Shown here: piece after piece, positions 1 through 6,115 of the stretch
Position numbering within the stretch: the stretch's first letter is position 1
Layout: every line of letters starts with the position of its first letter
NCBI GenBank assembly: GCA_013824905.1
Contig: PNOO01000041.1
Span: 1 to 13,513 of the forward strand
Reading direction: 5' to 3'
DNA from: Syntrophus sp. (in: bacteria)
Lineage (GTDB): Bacteria > Desulfobacterota > Syntrophia > Syntrophales > UBA5619
DNA: 13,513 nt
Position numbers and translations under genes: made by a program
Notes under the pieces: model-generated
The model's database searches: none
Seen by the model: the letters and a program-made list of their open reading frames with translations, nothing else
Told to the model about the DNA's origin: nothing

Positions 1-7
1 ACGCATT

Positions 8-1351
8 TCAATGAACATCCGCCGCTCCTTTCTCTTCCATCTTCCCACGCAGGGAATGGAGGAACGCTTCTGAAATCCGCACCGAAACCGTCTCCCCGAT
101 GAGTTCTCGCCTCCCCGGAAAATTGACGATCCTGTTTCCCCTCGTTCGGCCCGTCATTTCCCCGGACTCCTTTTTACTCGGTCCTTCAACAAGCACATTC
201 TCCGTATGTCCCACACAGGCCCTGTTCTTTACCAGGGTGTGTTCCGCCTGGAGCGCCTGGAGGATCCTCAGCCTTTCCCGTTTCACACCATCGCATACCT
301 TGTAATCCATCCCGGCGGCGGCTGTACCTTCCCTCTCTGAATACTGGAAGGAGAAGAGATTGTCAAACCTGACTTCGTTAAGCAGATCCAGTGTCGCCCG
401 AAAATCCTCTTCCTCTTCTCCGGGGAATCCCACGATCACATCCGAAGTGATACTGATCTCAGGACAGACCTTCCTGAGAGCGGCGACCTTCTCCAGGTAA
501 ACCTCGGCGGTATACCCCCGGTTCATCCGCCTCAGCACACGATCGGATCCCGACTGCACCGGCAGGTGGATATGTTCGCATAAGGGGACCACTTTTCCGA
601 AGCAGTCGATCAATCGCAGCGAGAGGTCCTTCGGGTGGGAGGTGGTAAAGCGGATTCTCCCGATCCCGGGGATCTCGCCAAGGGCGCAAATCAGATCGGC
701 AAAATCCCGGCCGTCGTTTGCTGTCTGCCCGTACGAGTTCACATTCTGCCCCAAAAGCGTCATCTCCCTGATGCCCCGGCGCGTCAGCGTCTCAACCTCG
801 CCGACGATCTCCGGCAAGGGCCGGCTCTCTTCACGGCCCCTGAGGTGCGGCACGACGCAATAGGCGCAATAATTGTTGCACCCCTGCATGATCGTCACGA
901 AGGAGCTGATCGCCCCTGGCGGCGGCTGCGCCGGGATGTCGAGCGATCGAACATGGTCGCAAAAGCCTGTCTCGACCTTACGCTCTCCCGTCTGTTCCAG
1001 GGCGCCGACGAGTTCGGGAAGCCGGTGGATCTGATGCGTACCGAAGACCAGATCGACATAGGAAACTCTCTGAAAGAAACGGTCGCCCCACTGTTGGGCC
1101 AGGCAGCCACCGACACCGATAATCAGTTTGGGCTTTTCTTCCTTCAACGCCCGGAAGCGGCCCAGCTGACTGTAAATCTTCTGCGCCGCTTTTTCCCGGA
1201 TGCTGCACGTGTTGACGATGATCAGATCTGCCCGTCCCGGATCATCCGTTGTCTCGTATCCCGTATCCTTGAGAAGAGCCGCCATCTTTTCCGCATCCTG
1301 AACGTTCATCTGGCAGCCAAAAGTTTGAATATAAAGATTTTTTTTCTCCAA
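8..1351 (-). CDS. miaB: tRNA-2-methylthio-N6-isopentenyladenosine-37 synthase MiaB
   Basis: Radical SAM methylthiotransferase that adds a methylthio group to C2 of i6A37 in tRNAs reading UNN codons. Visible from the chosen start: N-terminal UPF0004 domain beginning with an FGCQMN motif, with the three auxiliary-cluster cysteines C13, C49 (NTCSIRE) and C83 (GGCLAQ); the radical SAM CxxxCxxC at C158/C162/C165 (GCNNYCAYC); and a C-terminal TRAM-like segment. That is 447 aa, normal for MiaB. The frame is open to 1444, with in-frame ATGs at 1378 and 1375, but neither has a Shine-Dalgarno sequence. I chose the TTG at 1351 because an AAGGAAAGGC purine run lies just upstream and the minus-strand promoter at 1386-1414 would start transcription near 1380. 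The family call is near certain; the start is only probable. It is divergent from the dCMP deaminase gene. Confidence 0.95.
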   Translation of the reverse strand: MEKKNLYIQTFGCQMNVQDAEKMAALLKDTGYETTDDPGRADLIIVNTCSIREKAAQKIYSQLGRFRALKEEKPKLIIGVGGCLAQQWGDRFFQRVSYVDLVFGTHQIHRLPELVGALEQTGERKVETGFCDHVRSLDIPAQPPPGAISSFVTIMQGCNNYCAYCVVPHLRGREESRPLPEIVGEVETLTRRGIREMTLLGQNVNSYGQTANDGRDFADLICALGEIPGIGRIRFTTSHPKDLSLRLIDCFGKVVPLCEHIHLPVQSGSDRVLRRMNRGYTAEVYLEKVAALRKVCPEISITSDVIVGFPGEEEEDFRATLDLLNEVRFDNLFSFQYSEREGTAAAGMDYKVCDGVKRERLRILQALQAEHTLVKNRACVGHTENVLVEGPSKKESGEMTGRTRGNRIVNFPGRRELIGETVSVRISEAFLHSLRGKMEEKGAADVH

Positions 1352-1385
1352 GCCTTTCCTTCCATCCAAAAACATCATTGAAAAT

Positions 1386-1414
1386 GCAATAATATATGGA
1401 GGGGGGATAGTCAA
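1386..1414 (-). promoter_or_regulatory. Candidate sigma70 promoter for miaB
   Basis: On the minus strand there is a TTGACT -35 box (1409-1414), a 17-bp spacer, and TATTGC as a weak -10 (1386-1391). Initiation would be near 1380, which makes the ATGs at 1378/1375 essentially leaderless and favours the TTG start of miaB at 1351. The -10 is poor, so confidence is moderate. Confidence 0.4.
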
Positions 1415-1444
1415 TATGTTTTTATGACAAATTTTTTCTGGCAA

Positions 1445-1473
1445 TTGACAAAATGGTGAACCTGCGTCATAGT
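1445..1473 (+). promoter_or_regulatory. Candidate sigma70 promoter for the dCMP deaminase gene
   Basis: A consensus TTGACA -35 (1445-1450), exactly 17 bp, then CATAGT as -10 (1468-1473). It points away from miaB towards the deaminase gene at 1627, giving a leader of about 145 nt. No recognisable riboswitch or attenuator was seen in that leader. Confidence 0.55.
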
Positions 1474-1626
1474 GCCCCCCGACTGCCCCCGTTCAACTCG
1501 ACAACACATTGCCGTTCTGTCGTTTTTTGTCCGTAAAGTCTCCTGCCCTTGGGGGGAGGATTACGTGGGGAAAGGATTAAACGGGACGTGAGGATGACGC
1601 TCCCGGTCAGTAAGAGGGGTGAATCG

Positions 1627-2103
1627 ATGCGACTTTCATGGGATGATTATTTTCTAAAGATGGCCGAAGCGGCCTGCCTCCGTTCGACCTGTCTGCGGGC
1701 GCGGTACGGAGCCGCCCTTGTCAAAAACGACACGATCATCAGCACCGGTTACAACGGTGCCGCAGCCGGCGTCCGGAGCTGTCTGGAGAGGGGGGAATGC
1801 GTCCGCGAGCAGCTCAACATCCCCAGCGGTAAAAACTATGAAATCTGTCACTCGGTCCATGCCGAGGCCAATGCGATCATCCGTGCCAGCTTCGATCTGA
1901 TGAATGACGCCACGCTTTACATTTACGGCATCCAGGGGGATAAACCGCGCAACGGGCAGCCCTGCTTCATGTGCTGGCGGATGATCTTCAATGCCAACAT
2001 CGGCAGGGTCGTTTTCCTCGATGACGAGGGGCAGAAGCAGACCATCAACGTCAAGGTCGTCGACCGAGGCCGCATCCTCTCCTACGCCGCGCGCGACGTC
2101 TGA
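1627..2103 (+). CDS. Deoxycytidylate (dCMP) deaminase, ComEB-like
   Basis: Zinc-dependent deaminase predicted to convert dCMP to dUMP, supplying the dUMP used by thymidylate synthase. The 158-aa product carries the cytidine/deoxycytidylate deaminase signature: HAE at H78-A79-E80 (zinc-binding His and catalytic Glu, in HAEANAI) and PCxxC at P112-C113/C116 (PCFMC). Length and motif spacing fit the ComEB/dCMP deaminase group. The ATG at 1627 is preceded by an AGAGGGGTG Shine-Dalgarno-like run. The frame is open further upstream (ATG at 1594, first ATG at 1549), but those would add a basic leader with no counterpart in the family. The next gene follows 70 bp later with no terminator, so co-transcription is likely. 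A related CMP/dCMP-type deaminase of different substrate preference cannot be excluded. Confidence 0.88.
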   Translation: MRLSWDDYFLKMAEAACLRSTCLRARYGAALVKNDTIISTGYNGAAAGVRSCLERGECVREQLNIPSGKNYEICHSVHAEANAIIRASFDLMNDATLYIYGIQGDKPRNGQPCFMCWRMIFNANIGRVVFLDDEGQKQTINVKVVDRGRILSYAARDV

Positions 2104-2173
2104 AGAACAACTACAGTGGAAGGTCAGCATCCCCCAATTAACCCGGTATATTCTAAAAGGAGGTCAGAAAATC

Positions 2174-3001
2174 ATGCAGGCTTTGTTTACGTTAACCTCT
2201 TCAGAGTCGAAAAGACTGCTCGGCAAGGCGGTAGCGGCGCTACCGGAAGTACAGCAGGCAAAGGATAACGGCTATCTCGTCGTCAGCCGCGGTTCAACAA
2301 ACGCCTTCATCATCGAAGAGCTCATGAAGAGCAAAATGGACAAGGAGAGATACGTCGCCGGCCAGATCATCAAAGGCGTTCTGTGCGTCCTGGGTCCGGA
2401 CCAGAGGAATAAGCCCGTGACCTTTCACAAAGGTGAGCTTCAGGCGGTGGAACCCGGTGCGGTGATGGACAAGCTCGCTTGCGGCGATATCCTCATCAAG
2501 GGAGCCAACGCGGTCGATCCGTTCGGCAATGTCGGCGTACTCATGGCAGGTCCGGGAGGCGGCACGATGGGGCAGTTTTATATGGCCCTGAAGGCGCAGG
2601 GCGTCGCGACGATCTATCCGGTCGGTCTCGAAAAGCTCATCCCTTCCGTCGAGGAAGCGGCGCGCTATGGAGGCAAGCTGATGCTGGGCCGGACCATTGG
2701 CTGCCGTGTGGGAATGGCCTGCGTTGCCGACGGCCGGATCGTGACTGAAATAGAAGCAATTGACATTCTTTTCGGATTGAAGGCGATCCACTACGCCTCC
2801 GGCGGCTGGGGAGGCGCGGAGGGGTCGGTCACACTGATCGTCGAGGGGGAGGACGACGAGGTGAACCGGTGTCTCGATCTCATCGAGCAAATCAAGGGAG
2901 AGCCCCCTCTGCCCGCCGTCAAGCCCGCCTGCAAAACCTGCGGCGCCCCGTGCAGTTTCAAGGGAAAGGAGTTGGAGGAACTGCCCTCTTACCTGAAATA
3001 A
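2174..3001 (+). CDS. Conserved protein of unknown function with CxxCxxxC tail
   Basis: 275 aa, cytoplasmic by appearance (no signal peptide or membrane segment). A strong AAAGGAGGTC Shine-Dalgarno sets the ATG at 2174; the frame is open from 1991 but overlaps the deaminase gene there. Glycine-rich motifs stand out: SRGSTNAFIIEEL (residues 38-50), KGANAVDPFGNVG (109-121), GPGGGTMG (126-133) and HYASGGWGGAEGS (206-218). These resemble the phosphate-binding loops of the NagB/RpiA/CoA-transferase fold (GSTxxxxxEEL, then GADAxxxxGxxxN), but this is analogy, not a family match I can prove. The tail has C253/C256/C260 (CKTCGAPC), which could bind zinc or an Fe-S cluster. I recall similar uncharacterised proteins from anaerobes, but I can assign no function. 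Confidence 0.85.
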   Translation: MQALFTLTSSESKRLLGKAVAALPEVQQAKDNGYLVVSRGSTNAFIIEELMKSKMDKERYVAGQIIKGVLCVLGPDQRNKPVTFHKGELQAVEPGAVMDKLACGDILIKGANAVDPFGNVGVLMAGPGGGTMGQFYMALKAQGVATIYPVGLEKLIPSVEEAARYGGKLMLGRTIGCRVGMACVADGRIVTEIEAIDILFGLKAIHYASGGWGGAEGSVTLIVEGEDDEVNRCLDLIEQIKGEPPLPAVKPACKTCGAPCSFKGKELEELPSYLK

Positions 3002-3015
3002 CAGCCCCGTAAGTC

Positions 3016-3032
3016 AGAGCCATATCGGCTCT
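3016..3032 (+). repeat. Hairpin after the unknown-function gene (weak terminator candidate)
   Basis: AGAGCC / GGCTCT, a perfect 6-bp stem around a 5-nt loop, starting 14 nt past the stop codon at 3001. It is followed by a pyrimidine stretch but no run of T, so it is at best a weak intrinsic terminator. Confidence 0.35.
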
Positions 3033-3040
3033 CCTTCTGG

Positions 3041-3056
3041 GTAACTTCAAAGTTAC
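3041..3056 (+). repeat. Small perfect inverted repeat
   Basis: GTAACTT and AAGTTAC are perfect 7-bp complements separated by two bases, 8 nt after the preceding hairpin. Together with that hairpin it may form part of the 3' end of the upstream transcript. Confidence 0.3.
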
Positions 3057-3097
3057 TCCTTGATAAAAGCGCCCCGTTGGGGGTGTGGGTCGCTACC

Positions 3098-3129
3098 GGA
3101 GAAGGGACATCCCGCAATGTCCCTTCTCC
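3098..3129. repeat. Perfect 13-bp inverted repeat
   Basis: GGAGAAGGGACAT (3098-3110) is exactly reverse-complemented at 3117-3129 around a 6-nt loop. The stem is strong and GC-balanced, with no T-run on either side. It could be an mRNA 3' hairpin, a protein-binding palindrome, or one end of a small non-autonomous element. Confidence 0.6.
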
Positions 3130-3190
3130 AGACTCGCCTTCACAAAACGTCCATCAATCATGAGCCAATTGCAAAAGTCCGAGATTGTCG

Positions 3191-3208
3191 TTCCCGCGGA
3201 GGCGGGAA
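3191..3208. repeat. Palindromic repeat unit of the TTCCCGC-N4-GCGGGAA type
   Basis: TTCCCGC, a 4-base loop, then GCGGGAA. This palindrome, embedded in a GTCGTTCCCGCGGAGGCGGG context, is the core of a dispersed REP/dRS3-like intergenic repeat found in many proteobacteria. Only one copy is present in this window. Confidence 0.5.
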
Positions 3209-3408
3209 TCCAATCCTTATTTCCTTTGCCACTTCGCACGGTTAAAGTATTTATTACCAAATAATACCCAATAGTGGAAACTCATTTATGCTTGATTTCA
3301 TGATCCAATCTTTTCTTTTTATTTTTTTGGAAATAAAGTAGGATTGCACGAAAATCTGGGAAAAATCAGTTGGATATATTAATTGTTGGCTGGTAAGAAT
3401 AACCCTTG

Positions 3409-3885
3409 ATGGATCAGAAAATGGATCTTTTAGAAGAACTTAAAAAACTGTCTCTAAAATTGGATCAGGCAAGGATCGATTATGCATTATGCGGAGGCTT
3501 GGCTATCGCCATTTATGCAAAGCCCCGAGCAACACTCGATATTGATATCATGATCGATCCGGATTTTCTTTCGGAAACCAAGAAGGCGGTGCAAGAACTG
3601 GGCTTTACAATCAGTTCCGCGCCGATGGAATTTCAGGATGGCGCCGTCATAATCCATAGATTGACCAAAATCGATAAAGATTCAGGAGAACATCTCGTTC
3701 TGGATCTGCTGATTGTAACCCCGAAAACGAAAAAAGCGTGGGATGATCGTCTTACCGTCGAATGGGAGGGAGACCCATTGAAAGTGGTTTCTCCACAAGG
3801 TCTGATTTTGCTGAAATCATTGCGTAGCAGTGGTCAGGATCTGGATGATATTGAATATCTCAGGAGTTTAGAAAATGAAGATTGA
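3409..3885 (+). CDS. Nucleotidyltransferase-fold protein (MNT/AbiEii-like)
   Basis: A 158-aa minimal nucleotidyltransferase. Motifs: CGGLAIAIY at 28-36 (the GG loop), then R40-A-T-L-D44-I-D46 giving the DxD metal-binding pair, and a later acidic beta-strand (HLVLDLLIV) in the position of the third carboxylate. Proteins of this type are often toxin-antitoxin or abortive-infection components, but the sequence alone does not fix the role or substrate. The ATG at 3409 is preceded in frame by a TTG at 3406; no strong Shine-Dalgarno is seen, and the ATG at 3421 is possible. The 3' end overlaps the next small ORF by 11 nt, showing translational coupling. Lower GC than the flanking core genes, together with the attC-like site just downstream, suggests a mobile gene cassette. 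Confidence 0.8.
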   Translation: MDQKMDLLEELKKLSLKLDQARIDYALCGGLAIAIYAKPRATLDIDIMIDPDFLSETKKAVQELGFTISSAPMEFQDGAVIIHRLTKIDKDSGEHLVLDLLIVTPKTKKAWDDRLTVEWEGDPLKVVSPQGLILLKSLRSSGQDLDDIEYLRSLENED

Positions 3886-4042
3886 TATGGGTCCAGAGGC
3901 GATTGCAAAGCGATTGCAGGTTGTAAATGAGCTGAGACGAACATGCCTTTCGCTAGCTAATTCTAGTGCAGGGAAGGAAATACTAAAGAAATTTTCAACC
4001 AACAAGTCGGTGCAGCGGACCTCGCGGTCGCTCGGTCGCTGA
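3875..4042 (+). CDS. Small 55-aa protein coupled to the nucleotidyltransferase
   Basis: Starts at an ATG inside the last codons of the nucleotidyltransferase gene and runs 55 codons to a TGA at 4040-4042. The N-terminal part (MKIDMGPEAIAKRLQVVNEL, then RRTCLSL) is a plausible amphipathic helix. It resembles small proteins I recall encoded just after similar nucleotidyltransferases, with an 'MSPEAI..RL..V.ELR' pattern. From about residue 42 (TNKSVQRTSRSLGR) the reading frame passes through the attC-like site, so the tail is probably site-encoded rather than functional. Role unknown; a partner or antitoxin-like function is a guess from the coupling. Confidence 0.6.
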   Translation: MKIDMGPEAIAKRLQVVNELRRTCLSLANSSAGKEILKKFSTNKSVQRTSRSLGR

Positions 4043-4056
4043 CCACATCGTTACAC
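3997..4056 (+). other. Integron attC-like recombination site
   Basis: About 60 bp with attC architecture on the plus strand. The left arm AACCAACAAGTCGG holds the conserved AAC of R''; the right arm ends with CGTTACAC (R', one mismatch to GTTRRRY). Inside, GGTGCAGCG pairs with CGCTGACC, leaving one extrahelical G, as in L''/L' of true attC sites. The stop codon of the 55-aa ORF (4040-4042) lies within it, as is typical of cassettes. The outer R''/R' bases pair only over AAC, so the site may be weakened. A tandem 8-mer (CGGTCGCT twice, 4025-4040) lies within the site. Confidence 0.65.
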
Positions 4057-4178
4057 CTTTTAATGAGTAATTTTCGGTTTTATTGATTCCATGAGAGTGT
4101 GGACTCGGTAGGTGAATGAGAGAAAAGTACGCATCAACCGGATAAACACCTTTTTTGAGTTTTGCAATTGCCTCAATC

Positions 4179-5930
4179 CTACTTGCCGAAGTTCCCTGCC
4201 GGAACATTGACCAGAGTGGGGATTTTCCCCATTTCGGCTTTTTTTCTGGCGGGAGGGTTTTTCCCCAGCGCCAGTGCCGCGGCATTTTTCTCATAGAAGA
4301 AAACGGGTTCATAGGTCAAGCCCGCGGCAAGCCTCTTTTCTTCCCGCTTCAGGCTAAAATAGGCGAACCGGCCGATAAATGGGGTAATAAGCCTTGTGAC
4401 CCAGCCGAATTCCGCATAGATGTCCTTGAGTAATTTCTCCGCCTTTTCTCTTAACCGCGGATCGTTCCGGTACCACTTCTTCATCGCCCAGACGGCCCCG
4501 GCATAGCTCGAGCGCAGAGGGAAAACCTCCCAGGCGGTCCGCTTACGGACATGGTCATAGGGATCATCCTTGTACCTCTGCCAGCCGTTCAGAATCACCC
4601 GGATCAACCGGAGCAAGCTCGGGCCGTTGACCGTAAAGTCGCGCCGGAAGGCCTCCAGGAGATATCCTTCTTCCCGACCGTCTTTGATATGGGGGTGGCG
4701 GTAATTGAAGCGGTACTGACCGTGGGCGTCGGCAGCGGGAAAGTCCTTCTCCGGAAGGAGCGATCCGTCCTGCCGGTGCTTTTCATACAGGGGTGTTCCC
4801 GGAATGGGCGTATAGAGCATGAATTGATGGAAGACCGACTCATGGCTGACGGCATAATCGATGATCGCATCGATATTTTCCGGCTTGTGGTCTTCAAGGC
4901 CGATGATCGAGGAGCCCAGGACGCGGATGCCGTGCGACTGCAAAAGGTTCACCAGGGCGCGTGTATCCACCCCCTTAAGTTTGTCGTAGGCGCTCTCCTT
5001 TCCTTCCAGACCCATCCAGACCCAGCCGATCCCCAGCCGCACCAGTTGATCGATGGTATAGGACTGCAGAACTTGGGCGGAGCTGAAGACATAGACGGCC
5101 CAGCTTTTGTCATATTCCTCCATCAGTTCTAAGAGCCGGAGCGCCCGTTTTTTGTGAAGGAGGAAATTTTCGTCCAGAGTGAAGAAGGATTTCACCTTCA
5201 GCTTCTCTTCCATTTCACACATGACGTGGAAGAGTTCATCACCCGTTTCATAAAAATGGATGAATTTTCCTTTGCCGCCGAACAGGGCGGAGGTCGAACA
5301 GAAGTTGCATCCCATTGGGCAACCGACAGAGGGAATAAGGATTGCAGCCGTACCGCCGGGTCGGTTTCCTAGATCGATGCCCATCATCTTTCCGCCGAAT
5401 CCCGAGACGGCCAGAGGGTGTTTGATGGGCGCCTTGTCGTCCTGACCCAGATACCGCTGAAACCAGCGGATGCCCTCTCCTCGGACGATCAGGTCCGCAT
5501 CGACGATACGATCGAGACCCTCTTTGTTGCTGATGTGCCCGCCGATGACAATCGTCGCGGCCGGCTGATACTGACGGATCAGCTCGCACATTCTGCGAAC
5601 CTTGCCTATATTGGGAATGATGGCGCCGATACCGATCACGTCATAGGCGCTTTTACTGATCTCTTCCGTGAAGCTCTCCAGCGTTGGGAAATCTAGTAGG
5701 GTGCAAGGGGCAGCGAGGTTGGTCTGAATCATCATCAGTCCGAAGGAACGATGAAACATCCTCAGCGAGAATCCCCCCTGGACGCGAGTCACCTGATTCT
5801 GATACAGTTCCATCGGGTTGATCCTGCGGCTTCCATACTCGTCATCCCGGGCATAAGGACCGAAGGCACTCGTGAGCAGGACGCGGGCGCGGCTTCCGAG
5901 GGGATGGACTGGTTGAATTTTATCGATCAT
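4179..5930 (-). CDS. B12-binding-type radical SAM protein of unknown substrate
   Basis: 583 aa. Residues ~15-160 look like a cobalamin-binding-type Rossmann domain (IGIGAIIPNIGKV, TIVIGGHISN), but without the DxHxxG histidine loop. The radical SAM core follows, with the 4Fe-4S motif C204/C208/C211 (GCPMGCNFC), a later beta-strand motif (FFTLDENFLLHKKRA), and an IIGLEDHKPENI region typical of this superfamily. The roughly 150-residue C-terminal extension is rich in basic and aromatic residues and ends in a Lys-rich tail. Start at 5930 is supported by AGGAG 7 nt upstream. It is divergent from a two-component system. Hopanoid methylases and other B12 radical SAM enzymes share this layout, but I see nothing that fixes the reaction, so no gene symbol is given. 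Confidence 0.88.
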   Translation of the reverse strand: MIDKIQPVHPLGSRARVLLTSAFGPYARDDEYGSRRINPMELYQNQVTRVQGGFSLRMFHRSFGLMMIQTNLAAPCTLLDFPTLESFTEEISKSAYDVIGIGAIIPNIGKVRRMCELIRQYQPAATIVIGGHISNKEGLDRIVDADLIVRGEGIRWFQRYLGQDDKAPIKHPLAVSGFGGKMMGIDLGNRPGGTAAILIPSVGCPMGCNFCSTSALFGGKGKFIHFYETGDELFHVMCEMEEKLKVKSFFTLDENFLLHKKRALRLLELMEEYDKSWAVYVFSSAQVLQSYTIDQLVRLGIGWVWMGLEGKESAYDKLKGVDTRALVNLLQSHGIRVLGSSIIGLEDHKPENIDAIIDYAVSHESVFHQFMLYTPIPGTPLYEKHRQDGSLLPEKDFPAADAHGQYRFNYRHPHIKDGREEGYLLEAFRRDFTVNGPSLLRLIRVILNGWQRYKDDPYDHVRKRTAWEVFPLRSSYAGAVWAMKKWYRNDPRLREKAEKLLKDIYAEFGWVTRLITPFIGRFAYFSLKREEKRLAAGLTYEPVFFYEKNAAALALGKNPPARKKAEMGKIPTLVNVPAGNFGK

Positions 5931-6017
5931 GATATTCTCCTATTGGTTGCGGCCTTAAACGGCGGTACGGAAGCAGCTTAAAAGATCTCTCGGCAGAAGA
6001 AAAGGCCCAAGTTGCCG

Positions 6018-6037
6018 TTTTACAATACTTTTACAAT
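6018..6037 (+). promoter_or_regulatory. 11-bp-period direct repeat, possible response-regulator box
   Basis: TTTTACAAT occurs twice (6018-6026 and 6029-6037), separated by AC, giving an 11-bp period, one helical turn. OmpR/PhoB-family regulators bind tandem half-sites with this spacing. It lies 79 bp upstream of the histidine kinase start and 88 bp from the divergent radical SAM gene, so the downstream regulator could control either or both. Confidence 0.4.
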
Positions 6038-6115
6038 TCTTGCCGGCGTCACCTTCCGCCTGAAGAATGAGGGATCGACAACGGGAAGTGTCGCGTCAGC
6101 CATATCCGAGGTATT

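Larger units (their letters stand above)
3002..3405. other. Gene-free stretch: hairpin cluster then AT-rich DNA
   Basis: No convincing coding region. The first 210 bases hold four separate hairpins or palindromes (listed individually). From about 3240 the composition changes abruptly to AT-rich sequence with long T/A runs up to the nucleotidyltransferase gene. The shift marks the left edge of DNA that probably has a different history from the housekeeping genes to its left. Confidence 0.6.

Noticed and set aside
635..1381. 248-aa plus-strand open frame opposite miaB
   Set aside because: miaB on the other strand has every family motif; this frame is a GC-rich shadow with no family pattern.
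3060..3245. 61-aa plus-strand frame in the hairpin-rich intergenic stretch
   Set aside because: It runs through perfect inverted repeats, has no ribosome binding site, and its composition follows the repeats.
3369..3395. GTTGGAT and GTTGGCT as possible R' boxes upstream of the nucleotidyltransferase gene
   Set aside because: No pairing left arm or L''/L' stem could be found in the 60-120 bp upstream, so no attC or attI is claimed there.
3995..4312. 105-aa minus-strand frame overlapping the end of the radical SAM gene and the attC-like site
   Set aside because: It overlaps the 3' end of a solid gene and reads backwards through the attC-like hairpin; no family pattern and no ribosome binding site.
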